A stretch of 64,000 nucleotides of DNA, from NCBI GenBank assembly GCA_003135135.1, contig PLDK01000041.1, positions 115,009-179,008 of the forward strand, written 5' to 3'. The notes beneath the pieces are model-generated. The model did no database searches. It saw only the letters and a program-made list of their open reading frames with translations, and had not been told where the DNA came from. The DNA is from Deltaproteobacteria bacterium (GTDB lineage: Bacteria > Desulfobacterota > Binatia > Binatales > Binataceae). The position numbers were made by a program, and so were the translations under genes. Shown here one piece after another: positions 34,208 to 43,036 of the stretch (the stretch's first letter is position 1; each line of letters begins with the position of its first letter).

Positions 34208-35197
34208 ATGGCCGCGATATCCGAGTCACTCTCCAGTCCGGACTTCGACGCTACGCTGGCGCGCCATGGAATTCGCGCGCTCAGCCGTAAATCGCCCGCG
34301 ACTATCCAGGTAAATGTCGGCAAGCTGTGCAACCAGGCGTGCCATCACTGTCACGTCGATGCGGGGCCGCGGCGGACCGAACAGATGACGCGTGCGACGG
34401 CGGCGCGAGTGATCGAAGTGCTCGCGGCGAGTCCTCGAGTCGGAACCCTGGACATCACCGGCGGCGCGCCGGAACTGAACCCGAACTTCGCGATGTTTGT
34501 GGAATGGGCGCGTGCGCTTGGCCGCAAGGTGATCGTTCGATGCAATCTGACGGTGACGCAGGAACCCGGGATGGAATGGCTGGTGGATTTCTACCGGCGT
34601 TCGGCTGTCGAACTGGTTTGCTCGCTCCCATGCTACACAGTCGAGAACACCGATCGTCAGCGCGGCGCGGGAGTGTTTGACAAGAGCATCGCGGCGTTGA
34701 ATCAACTCAATGCCGTCGGATTCGGGAGCGGTGAGCTGCGGCTGGATCTCGTGTACAACCCGGTGGGCGCGTCTCTGCCGCCGCCGCAAGCCGGGCTTGA
34801 AGAGCAATATCGGCAAGAACTCGCGCGCAATTTCGGAATCGTTTTCGATTCCCTGCTGACAATCACGAATATGCCGATCGCCCGCTTCGCCAATCAGTTG
34901 AAAACTACCGGCAATCACTCAGCGTACATGAGCTTGCTGGTGAATCACTTCAACCCCGCGACCGTGGATGGGCTGATGTGCCGCAGCCTGGTGAGCGTCG
35001 GATGGGACGGGCGGCTCTACGACTGCGATTTCAATCAGATGCTGGAAATTTCGCTCGGTGACAGTGCGGCATTGACGATCTGGGACCTCAACGATAACGA
35101 TGTCGGCAAACTTGCAGGCGCGCGCATCGCGACCGGATCGCATTGTTTCGGATGCACGGCGGGCGCGGGATCGAGCTGCGGCGGCGTGCTCGCCTGA
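34208..35197 (+). CDS. arsS: Arsenosugar biosynthesis radical SAM protein ArsS-like
   Basis: A 329-residue radical SAM protein. C41-x3-C45-x2-C48 (CNQACHHCH) binds the cluster and DITGGAPELNP is the Gly-rich SAM loop. The C-terminal half (DUF3641) has MCRSLVSVGWDGRLYDCDF and ends with HCFGCTAGAGSSCGGVLA, the ArsS ending. In some relatives a selenocysteine stands in this ending; here the codons are ordinary Cys. ArsS acts in making arsenosugars from methylated arsenic. No other arsenic gene is visible, so its substrate is open. Confidence 0.85.
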   Translation: MAAISESLSSPDFDATLARHGIRALSRKSPATIQVNVGKLCNQACHHCHVDAGPRRTEQMTRATAARVIEVLAASPRVGTLDITGGAPELNPNFAMFVEWARALGRKVIVRCNLTVTQEPGMEWLVDFYRRSAVELVCSLPCYTVENTDRQRGAGVFDKSIAALNQLNAVGFGSGELRLDLVYNPVGASLPPPQAGLEEQYRQELARNFGIVFDSLLTITNMPIARFANQLKTTGNHSAYMSLLVNHFNPATVDGLMCRSLVSVGWDGRLYDCDFNQMLEISLGDSAALTIWDLNDNDVGKLAGARIATGSHCFGCTAGAGSSCGGVLA

Positions 35198-35221
35198 GCC
35201 GGCAGCCGCTTTTGGTTGTTC

Positions 35222-35302
35222 ATGGCGGTGAAAATCGAAGGCGCCTGCGACTGCGAATTCAATCGTGTGAAGGATGCGTTCGCCCAGAATTTTGAAAAGT
35301 GA
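35222..35302 (+). pseudogene. N-terminal stub of a serine-hydrolase (beta-lactamase-related) protein
   Basis: A 26-codon frame beginning MAVKIEGACDCEFNRVKDAF and ending AQNFEK at a TGA. The pattern 'hGxCDxxFxxVxxAFxxNF' is the usual opening of class C beta-lactamase-like serine hydrolases of about 380 residues, where it is followed by the SxxK domain. All catalytic motifs are missing here. It follows arsS by 24 bases. With the stub at 33474 this is the second such scar within 2 kb. Confidence 0.45.
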
Positions 35303-35345
35303 AACGAGCTAACGCTTCTGGCCGGCAGGCTATGGGTGCAAGCTG

Positions 35346-35798
35346 ATGAAGATCAAAACGAGCATTAACCTCGTCGTGGCGTCGGCCGTTTTCTGGATCG
35401 CGCTGATCGGTGCGGCTTGCGCTGCAAACAACCCCGTTCCCGGATGGGATCCGAATGCATTCCGCGACCAGAGCACGCTCCAGATAATGACGATCGGGCC
35501 CGAGGAGGGTGAGCACTGGTCCAGGCTGTGGCTGGTCGTTATCGACGGGCAGATATATGTCCGGCTGGGCGATCGATCGCTTGGGAGAGTTCAGAAAAAC
35601 ACGGCGAGTCCCTACGTGAAGGTCAAGATTCGCGACAATGAGTTCGACAAGGTCCGATTGGAGCCGACGCCTGATATGACGGACAAGGTCGCAGCCGCGA
35701 TGGCCGACAAGTACTGGATGGACATTCTGATTCGCCATGAGTCGCATCCGATGACGGCGCGCCTGGTTGCGGAGCCGGCGCCCTCGCCGGCGAAATGA
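35346..35798 (+). CDS. Secreted hypothetical protein, PNPOx/DUF2255-like
   Basis: A 150-residue protein with a signal peptide (hydrophobic residues 8-24, GAACA cleavage region). The mature part (TIGPEEGEHWSRLWLVVIDGQIYVRLG...GRVQKNTASPYVKVKIRDNEF) resembles DUF2255-like split-barrel proteins related to pyridoxamine oxidases. No cofactor motif is firm. It stands alone after arsS and a stub. Confidence 0.5.
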   Translation: MKIKTSINLVVASAVFWIALIGAACAANNPVPGWDPNAFRDQSTLQIMTIGPEEGEHWSRLWLVVIDGQIYVRLGDRSLGRVQKNTASPYVKVKIRDNEFDKVRLEPTPDMTDKVAAAMADKYWMDILIRHESHPMTARLVAEPAPSPAK

Positions 35799-36101
35799 GC
35801 GGCGAGGTAAGAGTCGGACGCTCAGCCGCGCGGGGGAAGGGTAAATCACTTGATTGAATGCGGAACCCACCGTGGGTTCCGCACCTCCATGGGCAGGGGT
35901 GACCCCTGCACCCGGTGAAAAGTGAAAAGAGAAGATGCGGGACTTCGTCCCTGTTAGAAGGGGGTAAGGGGGAAACCGTGCGTATGATTGACGGCGCATC
36001 GCTTTTCAACGCGACGTTCGCGGCGCTCTGAGGGCGGCAGATAAAGCGATGCCGCCCGTCTGACTTCGACGAGCGGCCGCTTTGTCCCCTTTTCGTGAAG
36101 C
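35799..36101. repeat. Composite intergenic repeat block
   Basis: Contains the palindrome GCGGAACCCACCGTGGGTTC-type (35859-35882) and the core GCAGGGGTGACCCCTGC at 35893-35909, then a GAAGATGCGGGACTTCGTCCCTGTTAGAAG segment near 35930. The rest to 36101 holds no gene I can support. Confidence 0.7.
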
Positions 36102-36968
36102 TCAGATTCCGGCCGACTTGTAGAGCGCGCAGCGCAGCTTGAAGAAGTGAGCCATCGAGGTGAGGTAGCGGACGCGCCACGCCGCCGCCATCTTGCCCGT
36201 GCTGAGATCGAGGCCATAACGCGGACCGATCAACTCGTAGGCGGACTTTATCCGGTTGAATAGATCGTCCGAGAAACCCGGCCTGAGTTGCGCAAGGCCG
36301 CCAATCTTTTTGATCAATTCCGGGCTGTAGGCTGCGAGCGCGACCAGACTGTCGGCAAACAGTTCATCCTCTTCGAGCAGATGGTTGGCGAACGCGCCTT
36401 CCATGAAGGCCGTGTGGGCTGCCCTCTCTCCGACCAACGAGCCGTAGATGTAGTGGCCGAGCTCATGGCCGAGTGTCGCGGCGACCGCGCCGGGATGATG
36501 CGCGGTGTTGACGAAGATCACGAACTTGCTTTTGGTGCCAAGCATCGCACGGCAGTAAAATCCGCGCAGCGCCAGTCCGGCGCCGGTGCGATAAGGTTCT
36601 GCCCGCAGTTCGACTTCGCGCGGACCGAACAATTTGCCCAGATAGCCGAGCAATTGGGGGCTGCCGAGATCCGCCAGGCCGGCGTAAGCCGAGGTGTATC
36701 GCTTGATGTCGTTCTCGATTATTTTCGCCAATTCCTTGAGCAGAGGCTTGGATGGAAGCGCGGGCACGTCCGCATAGTCGGCGGAGAGAACCTTTTTAAG
36801 ATCAGAAAGCTGATTGAGGACCCGGGTCCCGAGCGAGTCGAACGGAACCTTGATCTCGGCGAGCAGCCTGGAAACGAGATGGTCAACTTCACGAGTCTCC
36901 AGCGCCGCAGGTTCTCGCGACGGCATTCGTTTCGCCATGGTTGACGATGAGATCAGGGCTGCACTCAT
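36102..36968 (-). CDS. Putative HExxH zinc metalloprotease
   Basis: A 288-residue protein with HELGHY (H168-E169-x-x-H172) in ATLGHELGHYIYG, and an acidic EEDELFADS about 35 residues later that can supply the third zinc ligand. The N-terminal 120 residues form a helical domain. It resembles M48-like or ImmA/IrrE-like peptidases but lacks their other signatures. ATG 36968 gives this length; a second Met at residue 11 (36938) is also possible. No partner gene is linked; the flanks are repeats. Confidence 0.6.
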   Translation of the reverse strand: MSAALISSSTMAKRMPSREPAALETREVDHLVSRLLAEIKVPFDSLGTRVLNQLSDLKKVLSADYADVPALPSKPLLKELAKIIENDIKRYTSAYAGLADLGSPQLLGYLGKLFGPREVELRAEPYRTGAGLALRGFYCRAMLGTKSKFVIFVNTAHHPGAVAATLGHELGHYIYGSLVGERAAHTAFMEGAFANHLLEEDELFADSLVALAAYSPELIKKIGGLAQLRPGFSDDLFNRIKSAYELIGPRYGLDLSTGKMAAAWRVRYLTSMAHFFKLRCALYKSAGI

Positions 36969-37534
36969 AAAACGACCACGAAATCGAAATGCCAGCCTAA
37001 CTGGCGTGACAGGAAGTTTATTTTAAAGGACTCGCGGTGCTTTTCAAAACCCATTTATATCCGGCTAAGCAGAGCAAATCGTGTGCCAGACTACCTATAG
37101 GTAGTGAAACCAGATGGCGTACCAATAATAGTGTGGAGGTGCACGCCTGCAACTTTGCAAGTGCGCTTTTGAGTCAATTATCTGACGCCGTGAGCAGCCG
37201 GACGTGTCCGAAAGGCCCAGCTGACCGCGCCGGCGCCGACACGCGTCGGGTGCGATGCGGAGGCGGACTTCGACGGCGCCAGGGTCCAATCCGGCGCCAA
37301 CGAGGTCAGCTGATTCTCTCGCATCGTCGCGCCCGAGTTTCGCTGCGCGATATCGCTGTACCCGACGCTGTCGTGGGTTGTACTGTTTAACATTGTCTAC
37401 AATTAGGCAAGCCCCTCATCATGAACCCAGAGCAGTCTTGATGTTGTTTGGCGTGCCCAGGCCCGTCTCGCCGCTGCGAAATACCGCAATGGTTGCGATC
37501 ATCGGTACGGCTTGCCATTAGTGTCATCTTCAAA
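36969..37534. other. Gene-poor region upstream of glgX
   Basis: No gene found on either strand. CTACCTATAGGTAG, a perfect 14-bp palindrome, lies at 37091-37104 and could be an operator. A TACAAT box at 37396 region and a T-rich stretch precede the glgX start, but no clear -35 box. The frame of glgX is open upstream to 37448 without similarity. Confidence 0.4.
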
Positions 37535-39679
37535 ATGTCGAAAACCAAATTTGAAATCTCGCCCGGCATGCCTTATCCGCTTGGCGCGACCTGCGACGGT
37601 GCGGGTGTGAACTTTTCGATATTTTCCGAGCACGCGACCGGCGCGATGCTGTGCCTGTTTGGCGGCTCCGCTTTCGGTGGCAACGCCGAGATCGCGCGAA
37701 TCCCGATGGTCGAGCGCACCGAACACATCTGGCACGTTTATGTTCGCGGCGTTCGGGCCGGGCAGCATTATGGCTATCGCGTCAGCGGCCCCTACGATCC
37801 CCCCGCGGGACATCGCTTCAACTCCGCCAAGCTGCTGCTCGATCCGTATGCGCGGATGCTCGATCGCACGCCTCAATGGCACGATTCGATGATCGGCTAT
37901 CGCGCGACCGCCGTCGACGCTGCGCCTCGTCTGGATCTGCGCAATAGCGCGCCCGCAATGCCCAAGTGCGTGGTGGTCGATTCGGCGTACGACTGGGATG
38001 GCGATCGCAAGCCCGCAATTCCGTGGCAGGATCTCATCATCTACGAGGCGCACGTGAAGGGGATGACCGCGCTGCATCCCGAAGTGCCGCGCCGGATTCG
38101 AGGCAAATTTGCGGCGCTCGCGTCGCCGGCGGTTATCCGGCACCTGACCTCACTCGGCGTGAACGCGGTTGAATTAATGCCGGTGCATCAGGCCGCCCCC
38201 GAACACCGCCTATTCAAAACCGGACTAACTAACTATTGGGGATATAATTCGATTGGCTATTTCGCGCCGGACATCCGCTTCGCATCCGGCGCTACGCCGG
38301 GCAGTTGCGTCACGGAATTCAAGGCGATGGTGAAGTCATTGCACGGCGCGGGAATCGAGGTGATCCTCGACGTCGTTTACAACCATTCGGGCGAGGGCAA
38401 TGAGTGCGGACCGACGATTTGTTTTCGCGGAATCGACAACGCGACTTACTATCGGCTGCGCACCGACGGCAGCGGCCGATGCGAGGATTATACCGGCACC
38501 GGGAACTCACTCGATCTGACACACTCGCGGGTCCTGCAAATGGTAATGGACAGCCTGCGCTACTGGATACTCGAGATGCACGTGGACGGATTCCGTTTCG
38601 ACCTTGCGACCACGCTTGCGCGCGGACCGCGCGGCGAATTCGCTGCCGGCAGCCCGTTTTTTGCGGCGATTGCGCAGGACCCCGTGATCTCGACGGCCAA
38701 GTTGATCGCGGAGCCGTGGGATGTCGGCGATGGCGGCTACCGGGCCGCCGGGTTTCCGGTCAACTGGAAGGAATGGAACGCCAGGTACCGCGACAGCGTG
38801 CGCGATTTCTGGCGCGGCGCGGGCTATTCGATGGGCGAGTTTGCATCGCGCGTCACCGGCAGTTCGGATCTGTACCGCGCCGGCGGCCGCACGCCGCACG
38901 CCAGCATCAACTTTGTCACCGCGCACGACGGCTTCACGCTCGCCGACCTCGTTTCGTACAACGAAAAGCGCAACGAGGCGAATGGCGAGGATAACCGCGA
39001 CGGCGACAGCAGCAACCGATCATGGAATTGCGGTGTCGAAGGACCGAGCGAGGATCCCGCAATTCGTGCGCTTCGCGAGCAGCAAAAGCGCAACTTCCTT
39101 GCGACGCTGTTGCTGTCGCAGGGCGTACCGATGATGCTGGCCGGCGACGAACTCGGCCGCACGCAGCGCGGCAACAATAACGCCTACTGCCAGGACAATC
39201 CGATTTCATGGATCGATTGGGATAGCGCCGACGCGACGCTGATCGATTTCACCCGGCGGCTGATCCGGCTCCGCCGCGAGCATCCGATCTTCCGGCGTTC
39301 GGGATGGTTCACCGGCGCCCCCGCGAAGGGCAGCCGGCTGAAAGATCTCGAATGGTTCCGGCCCGACGGCGCCGTGATGACCTCCGGTGACTGGGGTGTC
39401 GGATACGCTAAAACGCTCGGCGCGTTCATAAACGGAAAAGCAATAACTGAACGCGATCGCGCCGGCGCCCGAATTGCCGACGACAGCTTCTTTGTGATGT
39501 TCAACTCGTATAGCGAGCCCATGGAATTCAAGCTGCCGCCGAAAAAATGGGGGCGCAAGTGGACGATCGTACTCGACAGCGCGGATGCGGCGGCGCCGCA
39601 GCGTGTACGATCATACGCATTCGAGCAGCGGGTTCATCTCGCGGGACACACGATGGTCGTGTTGCAACGGGAACCGTGA
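37535..39679 (+). CDS. glgX: Glycogen debranching enzyme GlgX
   Basis: A 714-residue GH13 isoamylase-type enzyme that hydrolyses alpha-1,6 branches of phosphorylase-limited glycogen. An N-terminal CBM48 domain (PLGATCDGAGVNFSIFSEHA) is followed by the barrel with VILDVVYNHSGEG, nucleophile Asp in DGFRFDLATTL, acid Glu in AEPWDVGDGGY, and TAHDGFTLADLVSYN. All catalytic residues are present. ATG 37535 gives the typical start. No other glycogen gene is adjacent. Confidence 0.93.
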   Translation: MSKTKFEISPGMPYPLGATCDGAGVNFSIFSEHATGAMLCLFGGSAFGGNAEIARIPMVERTEHIWHVYVRGVRAGQHYGYRVSGPYDPPAGHRFNSAKLLLDPYARMLDRTPQWHDSMIGYRATAVDAAPRLDLRNSAPAMPKCVVVDSAYDWDGDRKPAIPWQDLIIYEAHVKGMTALHPEVPRRIRGKFAALASPAVIRHLTSLGVNAVELMPVHQAAPEHRLFKTGLTNYWGYNSIGYFAPDIRFASGATPGSCVTEFKAMVKSLHGAGIEVILDVVYNHSGEGNECGPTICFRGIDNATYYRLRTDGSGRCEDYTGTGNSLDLTHSRVLQMVMDSLRYWILEMHVDGFRFDLATTLARGPRGEFAAGSPFFAAIAQDPVISTAKLIAEPWDVGDGGYRAAGFPVNWKEWNARYRDSVRDFWRGAGYSMGEFASRVTGSSDLYRAGGRTPHASINFVTAHDGFTLADLVSYNEKRNEANGEDNRDGDSSNRSWNCGVEGPSEDPAIRALREQQKRNFLATLLLSQGVPMMLAGDELGRTQRGNNNAYCQDNPISWIDWDSADATLIDFTRRLIRLRREHPIFRRSGWFTGAPAKGSRLKDLEWFRPDGAVMTSGDWGVGYAKTLGAFINGKAITERDRAGARIADDSFFVMFNSYSEPMEFKLPPKKWGRKWTIVLDSADAAAPQRVRSYAFEQRVHLAGHTMVVLQREP

Positions 39680-39708
39680 ATCGCGGCCTCGCGGTGCCTG
39701 GCAGCGGG

Positions 39709-39996
39709 CTACGAGACGTCCATGCCCTGAGCGTGGAAGACTTGCGCCATATCGACCGCCGGATGAACTTCGAACGAGAGGTCGCGCCAGTACTCGATCA
39801 TCGTGCGGATGTCGTCGTGATTGGACGACTCGAACACGAGCACGTCCGCAGTATTGCTGTTCAGCACTCCGTAAAAGCCGATGGTCTTCAAGCCGGGCGG
39901 CTTGGCGCCCTCGTTCCACCATTTGCGCGATTTTGCGATGATGTCGACATCGGTCGCGGATCCCGGCCTGCTTTTGATGAACGCAATGTAGAGCAT
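39709..39996 (-). CDS. Hypothetical protein, DUF3303-like
   Basis: A 95-residue soluble protein with a ferredoxin-like beta-alpha pattern, IAFIKSRPG at the start, TIGFYGVLNSNTADVLVFE and YWRDLSFEVHPAVDM near the end. It resembles small dimeric alpha/beta-barrel proteins of the DUF3303 kind. It is convergent with glgX, with 29 bases between the stops. Function unknown. Confidence 0.55.
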   Translation of the reverse strand: MLYIAFIKSRPGSATDVDIIAKSRKWWNEGAKPPGLKTIGFYGVLNSNTADVLVFESSNHDDIRTMIEYWRDLSFEVHPAVDMAQVFHAQGMDVS

Positions 39997-40053
39997 CGCT
40001 CATGCCTCCTTCTCTCGACGGTCGCTGCCAGGAGCCGTTATAGCACTGCTCGT

Positions 40054-41349
40054 TTATTGAGTCGCGGGAACCTGGCGGCCGTGATCGGTCGCGAACCAAT
40101 ACGTCGCGATGTATCCCGTCAGTAAAGCGATGAAGCTGGTTTCCTCGAGCGCGCGCGCCAGCCATGGGAAGATGAGCTGGAACTCGGTCGGCGGTGGTAT
40201 CAGGAAGCGGTTGAAGACGCGGAGCGAAACCGCGCTGAGAACGTAGGCCAACGCCGCCATCCAGACGGCCCGCGAGCTTACCCGCCCGTCCGCCGCGGCC
40301 GCGGTCAGTTGCACGAACGGAATAGCCAGTAACACCAGGTAGTGATGCCATCCCACCGGCGACAGCATGATCGAGGTCGCGATCCACAGTGAGTAGGTTC
40401 TCCAGCCGGGATCGCGGCGGTTCGCATCCGCCAGCGTCGCGCGAATAGTCATTCCAAGTACTACTATGTCCGCAACGGCGACGGCGTCGCGCCTGATCCA
40501 ATCGGCCGATGAGCCGGACGCGGTACCCGTCAATGCCCAGAACGTGCGCGATACAAATGGTCCGAGCGAAAGATTATCCACCCGGTTTACTACTGAATAG
40601 TCAGTGAGCCACAATGCGCCGTAAATGAAGCTGAGAGATTGCGTTAAACCCAGAACCGCGACAGTTACGAATATTCCCGCTGCGATTCCAGCCGCCGCGA
40701 ACGTAACCGCCCGCCATTTTCGACGAATCACGAAATAGCCGACGAGCAGAAGCGGGTATGCCCGCAACAGCCCGGCCGATGCGATCAGCAAGCCCGCAGT
40801 GCCATCGCGCTCGCGTTCCATCGCGCGCATTGCGCCTGCCATCAGAGCCAAAACTATCAGCTGCGATTGTCCCCAGTAAAAATTCAAATTCACCGGCGCC
40901 GACATCAGAATCAGTCCCGCCAGCAACCACGCCGTGCGCCCCGAAAGCCCGCGTCGATGCGCAAGCAGCAGAAACATCGCGATTGCCAATGCTGAAAAGT
41001 TGATCGCGGTCCAGATCCAGAATGCGACCCGCGGCCGCAAGCAGGTGAGAGGTTCGAAGCAAAGTAGAAACGGCGGCGTCTCGGAAGCGTGAAGCAGCCC
41101 GCCGGTCTCCAGGCTGAGCCGGGCGCCGATCGGCGTCAAATCCGTGGAATATGGATCGATTCCATGCCGGATCGCCCACGCCGATTCGTAATAGTTCGAG
41201 AAGTCGCGGCGATGCCACTGTCCGGGCATCTTGCTCAAAGTGCCCGTCAGCATCAGGAGCGCACAGATCCATATCACGGCCAGGATCGCCGGCTGACGCA
41301 TCGCGGCCGCGATTCGTTCGCCGTTCATGCCCAAGTATGGGCAAATCAC
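40054..41349 (-). CDS. GT87-family mannosyltransferase-like membrane protein
   Basis: A 431-residue protein with about ten helices of the DUF2029/GT87 type, which transfers sugars from polyprenyl phosphate donors. The FSNYYESAWAIRHGIDPYST segment near residue 50 carries the catalytic Asp-like region, and NFYWGQSQLIVLALMAGAM is typical. Start Met could also be at 41328 or 41304. It may act on lipids or secreted polymers. There is no linked acceptor gene. Confidence 0.75.
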   Translation of the reverse strand: MICPYLGMNGERIAAAMRQPAILAVIWICALLMLTGTLSKMPGQWHRRDFSNYYESAWAIRHGIDPYSTDLTPIGARLSLETGGLLHASETPPFLLCFEPLTCLRPRVAFWIWTAINFSALAIAMFLLLAHRRGLSGRTAWLLAGLILMSAPVNLNFYWGQSQLIVLALMAGAMRAMERERDGTAGLLIASAGLLRAYPLLLVGYFVIRRKWRAVTFAAAGIAAGIFVTVAVLGLTQSLSFIYGALWLTDYSVVNRVDNLSLGPFVSRTFWALTGTASGSSADWIRRDAVAVADIVVLGMTIRATLADANRRDPGWRTYSLWIATSIMLSPVGWHHYLVLLAIPFVQLTAAAADGRVSSRAVWMAALAYVLSAVSLRVFNRFLIPPPTEFQLIFPWLARALEETSFIALLTGYIATYWFATDHGRQVPATQ

Positions 41350-41485
41350 GACCTCCGAGAATACAGAGGCGCTCGGCCGTCGCCTTCTCGCCCGCCATCG
41401 GCCCCTAATCGCGCTGCAAAGGGCCGAAGCACAAGAATTCGATCATCCTGCGCGGCCCAGTCTGTCGAGCCGCCCCGCGCGGCGG

Positions 41486-41686
41486 TCAACGCTGCGGCTT
41501 GGCTTTCGGGAGTGGAGGTTTTTTCGCGCCGATGATTTGCAAGCCCGAGCCAGGCGGGTGCGCGACGTGCCTGACGCGTCTCTTCGGCGTTGACGTTACG
41601 ATAGCGCAACCGTCGCACAGCTCAACAAACCCGCCGCATGATGAACAGCGATCTTCAGTCGGCGTGTCGCCGCTCTTTGCTTTCAT
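41486..41686 (-). CDS. Very small Cys-rich protein
   Basis: A 66-residue basic protein with CSSCGGFVELCDGC near the start (two CxxC pairs), which could bind zinc. The rest is Pro/Lys/Arg-rich. No family recognised; the frame could be a chance ORF, but the Cys pattern and isolated position support it slightly. Confidence 0.35.
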   Translation of the reverse strand: MKAKSGDTPTEDRCSSCGGFVELCDGCAIVTSTPKRRVRHVAHPPGSGLQIIGAKKPPLPKAKPQR

Positions 41687-41927
41687 GGTCCTATGTTTCT
41701 CCGCGAGAAATTCTATCTCTAGCCATTAGCATAGTACCAGAGTCAGCTTTTCGCCTCCCAGGGCTTTACGTTTATGAACTCGTCGATCGTGTTGCCGCGC
41801 AGACCACACCGGCCGCGAGACTACAAAACCGCTCAGCCACCGCGTTATCTGGAGAACTCAAAATCGGTTTGCGTCAAAAGCGCAAATCCATGGCGCCATG
41901 CGACCCAACCATTGGAGGGGAAGATTT

Positions 41928-42013
41928 TGGTGCCGAGAGCGGGACTTGAACCCGCACGTGGTTGCCCACGGAGGATTTTGAGTCCTCTGCGTCTGCCATT
42001 CCGCCACCTCGGC
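41928..42013 (-). tRNA. tRNA-Leu (CAA)
   Basis: An 86-nt class II tRNA including an encoded CCA (41928-41930). The 5' end GCCGAGG pairs with TCTCGGC (one wobble). The anticodon loop CTCAAAA gives CAA, reading UUG. A long variable arm (CCGUGGGCAACCACG) and the TTCAAGTC T-loop are present. There is no integrase nearby. Confidence 0.95.
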
Positions 42014-42300
42014 ACCCGAAGAAGCCACAGACTCAAGCCGAGTCATCTTAAGCAAAGCCAGCGCCTCCGGCAATGGCGACTGGATAGCACCCGCCCGCAC
42101 ATCGATCGCGACCCCACGACTTGATCGTCTATCCAATCCCGACAAACTGCGCGACGCGGTGACCGGGATAGCCAATCGACGGCGACTGCCGCACTATGAT
42201 GACGGTCATAAGTTAGTATTGCTATGAATACTAAGTACGATTCTCACTTATATTCTATGATTGTTTGCTTGGTATAGTATCAGGAGAGCACTATATATTT

Positions 42301-42969
42301 ATGGAAGCAGTTGCCGCTCGAATGCCCGCGCCTATCGCAGTTGCGCAACCGCATGTCACGACCTCAGGCCTAAGCCATGCTCTCGGCGACTGCCTGCTCG
42401 CCGCAATGTTCCTCCTCGCGACGCTGCCGGCCGCGCGCGCACTCAGCTTCAGCCTGGCGGGCGCCGCTAACCTGGTGTGGCTGACGGGCGCCGCGATCAT
42501 GGCCGTCATGTCGTTCGCGCGATTTGCCCCGCGCACTTCGACCGTAAATCTGCGCACGCTCGCCGCATCCGGCGGCATGCTATTCCTTCCGTGTTTCATG
42601 CGTCCGGCAAACCTGTCTATCGGCGCGCTCGCGACGACCGGGCTTATTTTCGAGTTGTTCGGCGTGGTGCTGACCCAGGTCGCGCGCGTCTATATGGGTC
42701 GCAGCTTCGGTATATTGCCGGCCAACCGTGGAATCGTGTCGAAGGGGCCGTTTCGATGGGTTCGTCATCCTATATATTTCGGATGGCTGATACTTTCGAT
42801 TGGCTATGCGATGTCCTATCCGAACGGGCGCAACATTATGCTGATCGCGGCGACGCTTCCCTTTATGGTCTGGCGAATCAATCAGGAAGAAGCACATTTG
42901 AGCACGGATCCCGAGTACCGTCGCTACATGGATCGGGTCCGGTACCGTTTCTGGCCCGGGTTGGTTTGA
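42301..42969 (+). CDS. Isoprenylcysteine methyltransferase-like membrane protein
   Basis: A 222-residue membrane protein of the ICMT/PEMT type with several helices and the C-terminal SAM-binding segment GIVSKGPFRWVRHPIYFGWL and the EEAHL motif. These methylate small or lipid substrates. ATG 42301 follows an AGGAGAG; a TTG at 42265 would add a short extension. The sequence just before (42273-42278, TATAGT) could be a -10 box. The substrate is unknown. Confidence 0.75.
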   Translation: MEAVAARMPAPIAVAQPHVTTSGLSHALGDCLLAAMFLLATLPAARALSFSLAGAANLVWLTGAAIMAVMSFARFAPRTSTVNLRTLAASGGMLFLPCFMRPANLSIGALATTGLIFELFGVVLTQVARVYMGRSFGILPANRGIVSKGPFRWVRHPIYFGWLILSIGYAMSYPNGRNIMLIAATLPFMVWRINQEEAHLSTDPEYRRYMDRVRYRFWPGLV

Positions 42970-43036
42970 GCGAGGTTTGATACCGGGCGCCGGCGAGGCC
43001 GGTGTGCGGCGCGCATGTCGCTCGCCGCAGCGGCGA

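Noticed and set aside
41928..42300. Integration site of an island at tRNA-Leu
   Set aside because: No integrase and no repeat of the tRNA 3' end was seen nearby.
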